Made by a program: the position numbers and the translations under genes. Shown in pieces: positions 7,164-13,760 of a DNA stretch of 14,200 nt (position 1 is the stretch's first letter; the number at the start of each line of letters is the position of its first letter). Source of the stretch: Spirochaetia bacterium (GTDB lineage: Bacteria > Spirochaetota > Spirochaetia > Sphaerochaetales > Sphaerochaetaceae); assembly GCA_009929055.1 (NCBI GenBank), contig SABI01000036.1, positions 1 to 14,200 on the forward strand, written 5' to 3'. The notes beneath the pieces were generated by a model that worked only from the letters and a program-made list of their open reading frames with translations, did no database searches and was not told the origin of the DNA.

Positions 7164-7172
7164 AGTATAGCA
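7164..7172 (-). promoter_or_regulatory. Candidate extended -10 promoter of the VOC gene
   Basis: TGCTATACT on the minus strand is a TGN-extended -10 hexamer 29 bases upstream of the VOC start codon. The matching -35 (TACCAA at 17 bases) is poor, as is common for extended -10 promoters. A short inverted repeat TATAG...CTATA (7166-7180) overlaps it and could be an operator. Confidence 0.4.
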
Positions 7173-7212
7173 GAACTATAACTCCCTTGGTACAGATAAA
7201 AACCTATTTTTA

Positions 7213-7240
7213 TTGCTAGGCGAGATATTAGTAATAGAAT
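7213..7240 (+). promoter_or_regulatory. Candidate promoter of the MATE gene
   Basis: TTGCTA (7213-7218) and TAGAAT (7235-7240) are separated by 16 bases. Transcription would start near 7247 and the resulting leader would include the whole inverted repeat at 7260-7284. Both hexamers match the consensus at four or five positions. Confidence 0.4.
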
Positions 7241-7259
7241 ATTATCTCCTTATACTTGC

Positions 7260-7284
7260 ACTCTATTCTCAATTCGAATAGAGT
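7260..7284 (+). promoter_or_regulatory. Perfect 9-bp inverted repeat just upstream of the MATE start
   Basis: ACTCTATTC (7260-7268) and GAATAGAGT (7276-7284) are exact inverted copies around a seven-base loop. The right arm ends ten bases before the ATG at 7295 and contains AGAG, the only purine-rich stretch that could serve as a ribosome binding site. It may be a leader hairpin that controls translation or a dimeric repressor operator just downstream of the promoter. It is not followed by a T run, so it is not a terminator. Confidence 0.6.
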
Positions 7285-7294
7285 TCTTACTGTT

Positions 7295-8635
7295 ATGAAC
7301 AAGCAAGCAACACTGATGGCTACGGGCTCTATTAGAGGGCATATTATCCGTTTTGCTATCCCAATATTTCTTGGTAATCTCTTTCAACAACTCTACAATA
7401 CTGCAGACTCTTTAGTTGTGGGAAATTTTATTGGTAAAGAAGCTCTAGCTGCAATCACCTCTTCTAGCTCTTTAATCTTTTTACTTGTAGGAATGGTTCA
7501 AGGAATTTTTATTGGCTCTGGTGTGGTAATTTCAATGTATTATGGCGCAGGGGATTTAGAGTCTGTAAAGAAGGCTATTCATACAACAATTGCTTTTTCT
7601 CTGGTCAGCAGCGTTGTCTTAACACTTCTAGGATATATGATGGCTCCTATCATGTTAAGATGGATGGGTACCCCAATAAATGTTTTTGATCAAGCACAGA
7701 CCTATCTAAGGGTATTCTTTTCAGGAATTACTGCTATGGTTCTTTATAATACAGCTTCTGGGATCCTCCAAGCTGTAGGAGATAGTAGGCACCCCCTCTA
7801 TTTCCTCATGATTGCGGCAGTAATAAACATCATTCTCGATATAGTATTTGTAGCAGTATTTAAGATGGGAATTGCTGGAACAGCATATGCGACTATTATT
7901 AGCCAAGCAATAAGTGTCATCTTCTCATTTCGGCTTCTTCTGAAAACCAAAGATATTTTCAGAGTAGAGCTTTGTCAAATAGGTTTTAAAAAAGGGATGA
8001 TTTCCAAAATACTCAGACTAGGGATTCCATCAGGTGTTCAAAACTCTGTTACCTCCTTAGCGAATGTCGTTGTTCAATCAAGCGTAAACCTATTTGGAGC
8101 TGCTGCAATGGCAGGTACTGGTGCTTTCATGAGAATTCAGGCCTTTGCTCTCATCCCTATTACAAGTTTTGCCATCGCGTTAACAACATTCACAAGTCAA
8201 AATATTGGAGCAAAAGAGTATGATAGAGTAAGAAAAGGGGCAAGATTTGGTATACTCTTTGCAATGCTACTCGCTGAAATAATTGGAATTATTCTCATAT
8301 ATAATGGTGAATTTTTCATATCATTCTTCAGTAGAGACCCTTCTATTATTGCCTATGGAGTTCAAAAATCACACATATCTAGTCTCTTTTTATTCGCTGT
8401 TGCTTTATCACATGTAATGGCTGGACTCTTTAGAGGAGCTGGAAAGTCTATTGTCCCAATGATTGTGATGCTCCTGTGTTGGTGCATTATTAGAATTCTC
8501 TATATAAAAGTAGGACTCTATCTTTTGATGGATATTAGAGTAGTCTACTGGGCGCATCCTCTTACTTGGATTCTAAGCACTATTGTATTTGTCACCTATT
8601 ACTTCAAGGGTGATTGGATAAAAAGAGGCCTATAA
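7295..8635 (+). CDS. MATE-family multidrug/metabolite exporter
   Basis: A 446-residue inner-membrane protein with about twelve hydrophobic segments, the standard MATE size. These antiporters use H+ or Na+ gradients to expel drugs or metabolites. The N-terminal pattern MATGSIRGHIIRFAIPIFLG followed by QQLYNTADSLVVG is the hallmark of the DinF/NorM-like branch common in Firmicutes and spirochaetes. The second half repeats the pattern (MISKILRLGIPSGVQNSV...), as expected from the internal duplication of MATE proteins. I chose the ATG at 7295 rather than the TTG at 7256 because homologues begin close to here and the inverted repeat occupies 7260-7284. The ribosome binding site is weak. It is followed in the same direction by the ATP-grasp gene after about 100 bases. 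The substrate is not predictable. Confidence 0.9.
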   Translation: MNKQATLMATGSIRGHIIRFAIPIFLGNLFQQLYNTADSLVVGNFIGKEALAAITSSSSLIFLLVGMVQGIFIGSGVVISMYYGAGDLESVKKAIHTTIAFSLVSSVVLTLLGYMMAPIMLRWMGTPINVFDQAQTYLRVFFSGITAMVLYNTASGILQAVGDSRHPLYFLMIAAVINIILDIVFVAVFKMGIAGTAYATIISQAISVIFSFRLLLKTKDIFRVELCQIGFKKGMISKILRLGIPSGVQNSVTSLANVVVQSSVNLFGAAAMAGTGAFMRIQAFALIPITSFAIALTTFTSQNIGAKEYDRVRKGARFGILFAMLLAEIIGIILIYNGEFFISFFSRDPSIIAYGVQKSHISSLFLFAVALSHVMAGLFRGAGKSIVPMIVMLLCWCIIRILYIKVGLYLLMDIRVVYWAHPLTWILSTIVFVTYYFKGDWIKRGL

Positions 8636-8672
8636 TATCTATAATATTTCCTTTCACTTTTATCACCTCTAG

Positions 8673-8701
8673 TTGACAAAACAATCACAGAAGAGAAAGA
8701 T
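8673..8701 (+). promoter_or_regulatory. Candidate promoter of the ATP-grasp gene
   Basis: A perfect -35 hexamer TTGACA (8673-8678) is followed at 17 bases by AAAGAT (8696-8701), a weak -10. A start near 8708 would leave a leader of about 28 bases before the ATG at 8736. Two TATAAT hexamers at 8631-8636 and 8640-8645 have no good -35 at normal spacing. Confidence 0.35.
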
Positions 8702-8735
8702 GGAGATAAAGAAGCATTCTTCTTATGAGGAGTCC

Positions 8736-9713
8736 ATGTATAAAAATCATACCATCGCAATTCTCTATAACCAAGTAACACCCGATAGTCCTATAGATGT
8801 CTTAGATATAGAAATTCAAGCTAAGTGGATTGAAGAAATCTTGCAATCGAAAGGATATAGAACTTTATTAGTTCCTTTCTCTCTTGAAAATCTTATCATG
8901 CTCTCCTCCTTACATAAGAAGAATCCTGTGTTGGTATTCAATCTTGTAGACTCTGCTCCTCATGAAGAAAATCTTGCGTTTCTTGTCCCTGGCCTACTTA
9001 GCCACATGAATCTACCATTCACAGGATGCTCACTAGACAATCTTTATATAACAACGAACAAGATACTCACAAAAAGGATATTAAAGGCTCATGGGGTAGA
9101 TACACCCCCTTGGGTGAGTGAACAAGAAGCACAAGCTCTCGAGAATACATCTATTACCCGTTTTATCATAAAACCAACATCAGAAGATGCTTCAATCGGG
9201 CTTGATGAAAATTCAATTGTAGCGAGAGATAGAGTCCTTAATGAACTTAGTAATAAGCAACAATTATTAGGTTCTTCTTATTTTGCTGAAGCTTTCATCG
9301 AAGGAAGAGAATTTACGACCCATATGTATGGTTCAAGAGAGAAAGTTACCCTCTTAACTCCTTATGAATGGATATTTAATGGATATGAAGAGGAGAAGAA
9401 AGAAAAAATTATTACTTATGATGCAAAGTGGACAGAAAAATCCTTTGGATATGACCACATTACTCCTCGTTATAAAGCAGTAGATGAAGATATTCCCCTT
9501 TTAGAAAAGTTAGTTTCAATTACAAAAAAATGTTGGAACATATTTAATCTTTATGGGTATGCTCGTGTTGATTTTCGTATAGACAAAGAGGGAAAGCCTT
9601 GGGTGTTAGAAGTAAACTGCAACCCAAGTTTCTATGGATTTTATCATCTGGCCCAAGAAGATGGTTTAAAGTTTGAAGATATTGTAGAGCAGATTGTGGA
9701 ACAAGTGAAATAA
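8736..9713 (+). CDS. D-alanine-D-alanine ligase-like ATP-grasp enzyme of unknown substrate
   Basis: A 325-residue soluble ATP-grasp protein with the Ddl domain order. The N-terminal domain carries VLVFNLVDSAPHEEN (65-79), as the VFN motif of Ddl. Then comes PFTGCSLDNLYITTNKILTK (94-113), the ATP-binding FIIKPTSEDASIGL (143-156), AEAFIEGREFT (184-194), ARVDFRID (276-283) and the Mg-binding LEVNCNPSF (291-299). Such enzymes join a carboxylate to an amine through an acyl-phosphate. It differs from true Ddl in the last motif (Ddl has E-V-N-T-x-P-G), so a different amino acid or peptide product is likely. The ATG at 8736 has GAGGAG three bases upstream; the ATG at 8700 with a weaker GAAGAG is an alternative that would add 12 residues. 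The stop touches the stop of the convergent GNAT gene. Confidence 0.85.
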   Translation: MYKNHTIAILYNQVTPDSPIDVLDIEIQAKWIEEILQSKGYRTLLVPFSLENLIMLSSLHKKNPVLVFNLVDSAPHEENLAFLVPGLLSHMNLPFTGCSLDNLYITTNKILTKRILKAHGVDTPPWVSEQEAQALENTSITRFIIKPTSEDASIGLDENSIVARDRVLNELSNKQQLLGSSYFAEAFIEGREFTTHMYGSREKVTLLTPYEWIFNGYEEEKKEKIITYDAKWTEKSFGYDHITPRYKAVDEDIPLLEKLVSITKKCWNIFNLYGYARVDFRIDKEGKPWVLEVNCNPSFYGFYHLAQEDGLKFEDIVEQIVEQVK

Positions 9714-10214
9714 TTAGAGATATTTATCTACCCATACGAGGCTTTCAAGCTCAAAATTGTCCTGTTGGTACAACTCTTGTGCCTTTTTGTTATTTGGATG
9801 AGTGACCAAAGCCACATAGTGAGATCCATTCTCTTTAGACCAGGATTGAACATACCTTAGTAGCATAGAGCCTAACCCATGATTTCTTGCTTTAGGAGAA
9901 ACATAGAGTTCATTTAACCAAAAGTAATCGCCTTTTGTTTCTAAGCCGCAGCAGATATTCCCAAAGGCAAATCCTAATACCTTTTCATCTATATTATAGG
10001 CAACAAACAAGACAGCCCTACTCCCTTCTTTCATGGAGTTCTTTAATTCAGAATCTATCTCTTCTCTACTTTGAACATATCCAATGAAAGACATCTGCTC
10101 TTGTACTAAGGTGATAAGGTTCTGATAATCTACTATATTCATATTATGTTTATAGACAACAATATGAACCTCTTCATAATCAACAGTAAGTGGTTCTGAG
10201 TTGTATTTTTCCAT
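9714..10214 (-). CDS. GNAT-family N-acetyltransferase
   Basis: A 166-residue single-domain acetyltransferase, the normal GNAT size. It transfers acetyl from acetyl-CoA to an amine. The core is visible: beta strand KVLGFAFGNICC (78-89), NELYVSPKARNHGLGSMLL (101-119) with the acetyl-CoA pyrophosphate loop R110-N-H-G-L-G115, and NNKKAQELYQQDNFE (141-155), the motif B helix before the last strand. The first 40 residues are less conserved and probably set the acceptor. An AAGGAAGG ribosome binding site lies just before the ATG. The acceptor is unknown. It converges on the ATP-grasp gene with no intergenic base, and is probably transcribed from its own promoter in the 87-base gap to the M81 gene. 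Confidence 0.9.
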   Translation of the reverse strand: MEKYNSEPLTVDYEEVHIVVYKHNMNIVDYQNLITLVQEQMSFIGYVQSREEIDSELKNSMKEGSRAVLFVAYNIDEKVLGFAFGNICCGLETKGDYFWLNELYVSPKARNHGLGSMLLRYVQSWSKENGSHYVALVTHPNNKKAQELYQQDNFELESLVWVDKYL

Positions 10215-10301
10215 AAGAGCCTTCCTTGAAAAAGAGCGATTTATGACAAAATCTTATAGCATTCTAGAACCACATAGTATCATTAATAGGAAAACTATTC
10301 T

Positions 10302-11768
10302 CTAGGAGACTACCAAATTTGCCTCAAAATCAGTATCGAGGGGATATATTGGCCGAGTGATATTCTTATAATCAAGGCTAGTGAGAACCTCATTAGAGCT
10401 TCCATCTGTAAGGGCCATTACAGAATAATTACTAATTGCCCTTATCTCGGGTTCCAGATAGCCAAGTTTCACTACAATAATTTTTCTCTCATGCGGGTCA
10501 ACTCCTAAAGATTTCATCATTTCAGGATCATATGCTCCTACATGATGAGAACTTACCACGACATCAACTGACCCCACCGATAGTAAGACAATATCGACAC
10601 CATTATTATCCCAATTCTTCCTAATCGAATGAACACTCATCTCTCTCATGATGGGAGTACTCTTCTCTTTATCAAAGGAGGCCCCTAAAGAACCAATAAA
10701 AGTTGAACCAATACCTTTCTTAATACAGAGTTCTACTAATGAAGGATCATAAAAACATTGATAAATCAAAGGAGGATATAATTGAGGAACAAGCGGGTTA
10801 TTGATGATCATTTTAAGGAAGTTAGTTACATCTCCTGAAGAGCCAGCTGTGGGGTTATCACCAGAATCACTTATCACCACTGGGGCATGAGTATCTATTT
10901 TTTTAAGGGCTACTTCAAGGGCTTTTTCAGGAAATAGGGTCTCATTATAAAAATGGAACTCCTCCCTTCGAGCCCAAAATACTTCTGCAAGTTCCTTAGA
11001 TAGTTCATCAGAAAGATTTTTATCACCATCAGTTACCACAAGAGAGACTATACTATTTGGGGAAGAGTCTGCCCAGGGGAACCCTAATAGATAAGAAGCA
11101 GCCATCACATGGGGTCTTTTTTCTAAAAGTCTTAAGTTAGACATCAGGCTTTTCATCGGCTCTACACTTGTCTCAGATTGCTCACCTGCAACAAGCATCG
11201 GAATTCTGCACATCGACATAGAAGGCTTGGCTCCATGGTCAAGAATATCAACAACCATGTTGGCAGCATGAATTCCTGTTTCAAACGTATCTGTGTGAGG
11301 AGCACATTTATACCCCACAAACCCATTTGCATATTGGAGCATCCGAGGAGTTATCGTAGCATGCATATCAAGAGAGGTTATAAGGGGAATAGAGGGCCAA
11401 ATAAGACGGATATCGTGTAACAAATCCCCTTCTGCTTCACCAAGATTATGAACACGCATTGAGCCGTGTAAAGTTAAGCAAATTGCATCTATCTCTCCTG
11501 CATTTTTAATCATGAGTAGCAATTCATTTTTTAATTGCATATATACATCATAATCCCATTCACCATTAGGAACGGCTCTCGCAAGGAGTGTTGGAACCAC
11601 TTCGTATCCAGCTTCAAGCAAAGTTGAAACGACCCCTTTCATACTATTGTTCTCATTCATAGAGAGAATTTCATTTCCCCTTTTCACCCAAATATCTTTC
11701 ATCCCTGTGAGGATAGGATTGAAAGTATTTGATTCATGGTGCATTCCACCAACAAGTACACGTTTCAT
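10302..11768 (-). CDS. M81-family (MlrC-like) metallopeptidase
   Basis: A 488-residue cytoplasmic protein of the M81 family, named for MlrC, which in Sphingomonas cleaves linear microcystin; most members sit in transporter operons and have other, unknown substrates. Family signatures are present: GGMHHESNTFNP (7-18), LTLHGSM (99-104), SLDMHATITP (132-141), YKCAPHTDTFETG (153-165) and ISDSGDNPTAGSSGD (299-313). The histidines and aspartates in these motifs are the likely metal ligands. The start at 11768 is fixed by an AGGAG site seven bases upstream and by the family's typical opening MKRVLVGGMHHES; an ATG at 11834 would add 22 unrelated residues inside the ROK gene. It is the last gene of the minus-strand operon, 22 bases after the ROK gene. 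It may hydrolyse an amide or peptide-like compound brought in by the ABC transporter. Confidence 0.9.
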   Translation of the reverse strand: MKRVLVGGMHHESNTFNPILTGMKDIWVKRGNEILSMNENNSMKGVVSTLLEAGYEVVPTLLARAVPNGEWDYDVYMQLKNELLLMIKNAGEIDAICLTLHGSMRVHNLGEAEGDLLHDIRLIWPSIPLITSLDMHATITPRMLQYANGFVGYKCAPHTDTFETGIHAANMVVDILDHGAKPSMSMCRIPMLVAGEQSETSVEPMKSLMSNLRLLEKRPHVMAASYLLGFPWADSSPNSIVSLVVTDGDKNLSDELSKELAEVFWARREEFHFYNETLFPEKALEVALKKIDTHAPVVISDSGDNPTAGSSGDVTNFLKMIINNPLVPQLYPPLIYQCFYDPSLVELCIKKGIGSTFIGSLGASFDKEKSTPIMREMSVHSIRKNWDNNGVDIVLLSVGSVDVVVSSHHVGAYDPEMMKSLGVDPHERKIIVVKLGYLEPEIRAISNYSVMALTDGSSNEVLTSLDYKNITRPIYPLDTDFEANLVVS

Positions 11769-11775
11769 AAAGGAG

Positions 11776-11780
11776 CTCCT
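11776..11780 (-). promoter_or_regulatory. Ribosome binding site that fixes the M81 start
   Basis: AGGAG lies seven bases before the ATG at 11768 and inside a perfect 10-bp palindrome AGGAGCTCCT (11771-11780). It supports the shorter protein start. The palindrome could form a very short hairpin but is more likely incidental. Confidence 0.75.
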
Positions 11781-11790
11781 ATTGTTTCTT

Positions 11791-12951
11791 TTACATATGG
11801 TTAAATAATAAGTATTGATTGTAGGTAGATTCATTTTCTGTTTCTCCTACCTGAGGGATTCTAAAAAGGAGATTGAGCAAATTTTCGGCTGCCCCTTCGG
11901 AGGCATCAGAGTGGGCATTAACAAATATGACTTTCTTTAAGAGGTCTTCATTTAATATATTGGTAGCTTCATCCATATAGTCAGTAAAAAACCCACCTAA
12001 ATAGACAGTTTGAGGATCTAGAATTGAGACGATTGACCTGAGATTATAAAGTAATTCTTTTAACATCTTTTGTCGTAGGGCAGAGTCAAGTTGCAATACC
12101 AACATATTCTCTACAGAGGATTGTAATTGTCCAGTTTGTGAATACATATCCATAAATGCACTAATGAATTCGCCAGCCATAGAATGAGACCCTCGATAGA
12201 GTTTCCCTTCAAAGACGAGTCCTAACCCAATTCCAAATGGGGGAACCCCCTTGGGGACTAATTCATGTGGATATTCCCTTGCTAATAAATAGATAAAGTT
12301 TGTTTGACGCTCATCAGCTCCATTCCAAAGATATTTTTGAACACAACAGTTAGCATCATTTTCAAATACTACAGGGAAAGCAAATCTATCTTTGAGGAAT
12401 TGAGAGAAATCACACTCTTTTAATTCATGCGTCCAGCAATCTCGTACTATTTGACCATTAGCTTCAACGATACCAGGAAGAGCAATTCCAACACCTAGAA
12501 CAGGAATACCGTTACAAAGATTAACCATTTTATTGATTACCCTCTCTAATTGTAACTCAAAGCGTTTTTTTGGTGGAAGATTTTCTGTGTGAGAAAGATA
12601 CTCTAATCTTTGAGAAAATAAGACATTTCCCCTAAGGTCTAATATTGAGCACCAACAATAATCAGCAAGTAGCTCTAGACCAATGACACGCCCATAATCT
12701 ACATTTAACTCTATTTGGACAGCTTTTCTCCCCTGATTTGAAGGTTTTGAATCTGTATGAAGGGCCTCATGATTACTTTCTCTTACTAATCCACTCTCTA
12801 AAAGTCGGTTTACACTATAGGTTACGGTGGAAGGTTGCAATCCCAATTTTCTTGCAATTTCGACTCTAGTACTCGTGCCTCCACGTAATAGGCGTAGTAT
12901 GAGAAATGAATTTGCTATTTTCTGGTATTGGCTATTACCTACAACTTTCAT
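11791..12951 (-). CDS. ROK-family transcriptional repressor (NagC/XylR type)
   Basis: A 386-residue regulator with the usual two-part build. Residues 12-58 are a winged helix-turn-helix with RVEIARKLGLQPSTVTYSV (29-47), typical of NagC/XylR. Residues about 86-320 are the ROK sugar-sensing domain, with GVGIALPGIVEANG (153-166), FENDANCC (196-203) and GIGLGLVFEGKLYRGSHSMAGEF (240-262). The cysteine-rich zinc motif (C-x-C-G-x-x-G-C) and the GEIGH histidine that normally precedes it are not seen; the stretch after GEF reads SAFMDMYSQTGQLQSS. So it may lack zinc, or bind a different ligand. The ATG shares its A with the CutC stop codon (TAATG), pointing to translational coupling. It most likely represses its own operon in the absence of a sugar or sugar-phosphate; the operator is probably upstream of the window. 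Confidence 0.9.
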   Translation of the reverse strand: MKVVGNSQYQKIANSFLILRLLRGGTSTRVEIARKLGLQPSTVTYSVNRLLESGLVRESNHEALHTDSKPSNQGRKAVQIELNVDYGRVIGLELLADYCWCSILDLRGNVLFSQRLEYLSHTENLPPKKRFELQLERVINKMVNLCNGIPVLGVGIALPGIVEANGQIVRDCWTHELKECDFSQFLKDRFAFPVVFENDANCCVQKYLWNGADERQTNFIYLLAREYPHELVPKGVPPFGIGLGLVFEGKLYRGSHSMAGEFISAFMDMYSQTGQLQSSVENMLVLQLDSALRQKMLKELLYNLRSIVSILDPQTVYLGGFFTDYMDEATNILNEDLLKKVIFVNAHSDASEGAAENLLNLLFRIPQVGETENESTYNQYLLFNHM

Positions 12952-13703
12952 TAGCTTCTCACCATATTTACTACATTATGTACTCTCGTAGAGTCAGTGT
13001 TCTGAAGGAGGAACTCAGGTTGTCTAAGAACACCACCCATATATATATGTTCAGGTCTATATTCCATACTACTATTCGTTTCGCTATGAAGATATACATG
13101 ATACTCAGAAGCTTGTAATAAGGTGTGAATCATAGTGAAATTTCTCTCATTAATACCAGCACCAGGCATAATAATAATCCTAGAACCTGCTTGTTCAATC
13201 AACTTTAATAACAGAGGTAATCCTTCTGGAACCGAAGGTTCATGTCCACTTGTAAGGATTCTATCTACTTGGAGAGTTATAAGATCTTCTAATGCTTCAA
13301 ATGGATCTCTCGTCATATCAAAAGCACGATGAAAGGTGACTGGTAGAGGCCTAGCGATATCAATAAGGGCAGAAGTTCGCTCTTTATCTATCCGTCCATC
13401 CTTTGTTAACAATCCAAAAACTAATGCATCAGCTCCTGCTTCTTTAAAAATAGAAGCATCATTCATCATTGTTTCGAATTCTAATTCTGTGTAACAAAAA
13501 TCTCCCCCTCGAGGCCTAATCATTACATTAAGTGGAATATGAGTATATTTTTTTGCTGTCTTGAATGCTCCTAAGGTAGGGGTAAGGCCCCCTTCAAAGA
13601 GGTCTGAACAAAATTCAACTCGAGAAGCTCCCCCTTTTTCAGCAGCGAGAACTGATTCAACCGAATCTAAGCATATTTCTATCTTCACATTATCTTTAAG
13701 CAA
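12951..13703 (-). CDS. cutC: CutC-family TIM-barrel protein
   Basis: A 250-residue cytoplasmic protein, full-length for CutC. Signatures are EICLDSVESVLAAEKGGASR (9-28), VEFCSDLFEGGLTPTLG (29-45), VMIRPRGGDF (60-69), PVTFHRAFDM (121-130), RILTSGHEPS (148-157) and IIIMPGAGINERN (176-188). CutC was named for copper sensitivity in E. coli, but those phenotypes are now put down to the small RNA MicL made from the end of E. coli cutC; the enzyme activity remains unsettled. The start is a TTG at 13703, chosen because AAGGAG lies eight bases upstream and the conserved EICLD follows within ten residues. Its position between a sugar permease and a ROK repressor argues for a metabolic role on the transported compound rather than copper handling, which is inference. 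Confidence 0.92.
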   Translation of the reverse strand: MLKDNVKIEICLDSVESVLAAEKGGASRVEFCSDLFEGGLTPTLGAFKTAKKYTHIPLNVMIRPRGGDFCYTELEFETMMNDASIFKEAGADALVFGLLTKDGRIDKERTSALIDIARPLPVTFHRAFDMTRDPFEALEDLITLQVDRILTSGHEPSVPEGLPLLLKLIEQAGSRIIIMPGAGINERNFTMIHTLLQASEYHVYLHSETNSSMEYRPEHIYMGGVLRQPEFLLQNTDSTRVHNVVNMVRS

Positions 13704-13711
13704 TTTAATGA

Positions 13712-13717
13712 CTCCTT
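13712..13717 (-). promoter_or_regulatory. Ribosome binding site for the TTG start of cutC
   Basis: AAGGAG on the minus strand ends eight bases before the TTG at 13701-13703. No in-frame ATG lies between it and the conserved first strand of CutC, so a TTG start is the best reading. Confidence 0.75.
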
Positions 13718-13736
13718 ATCATAGTATATCATGGTA
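13717..13736 (-). repeat. Tandem 10-bp repeat in the permease-cutC gap
   Basis: On the + strand TATCATAGTA (13717-13726) is followed directly by TATCATGGTA (13727-13736), nine of ten bases identical. It lies in the 57-base gap between the permease stop and cutC. It could be a regulator site or chance in AT-rich sequence. Nothing terminator-like is seen in this gap. Confidence 0.45.
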
Positions 13737-13760
13737 TTAATTTATTTTGATGAAAATGGG

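Noticed and set aside
7256..7294. MATE start at the TTG at 7256
   Set aside because: There is no ribosome binding site, the added residues fall in the inverted repeat, and MATE proteins normally begin near the ATG at 7295.
8631..8645. Two TATAAT hexamers at the end of the MATE gene as promoters of the ATP-grasp gene
   Set aside because: Neither has a reasonable -35 element at 16-18 bases; the sequence coincides with the end of the coding region and its stop.
10274..10301. AATAG...CTATT inverted repeat after the M81 gene as a terminator
   Set aside because: The stem is five weak pairs and no T run follows on the minus strand.
11769..11834. Longer M81 start at 11834 overlapping the ROK gene
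   Set aside because: The extra 22 residues are not like the family N-terminus, and a proper ribosome binding site precedes the ATG at 11768.
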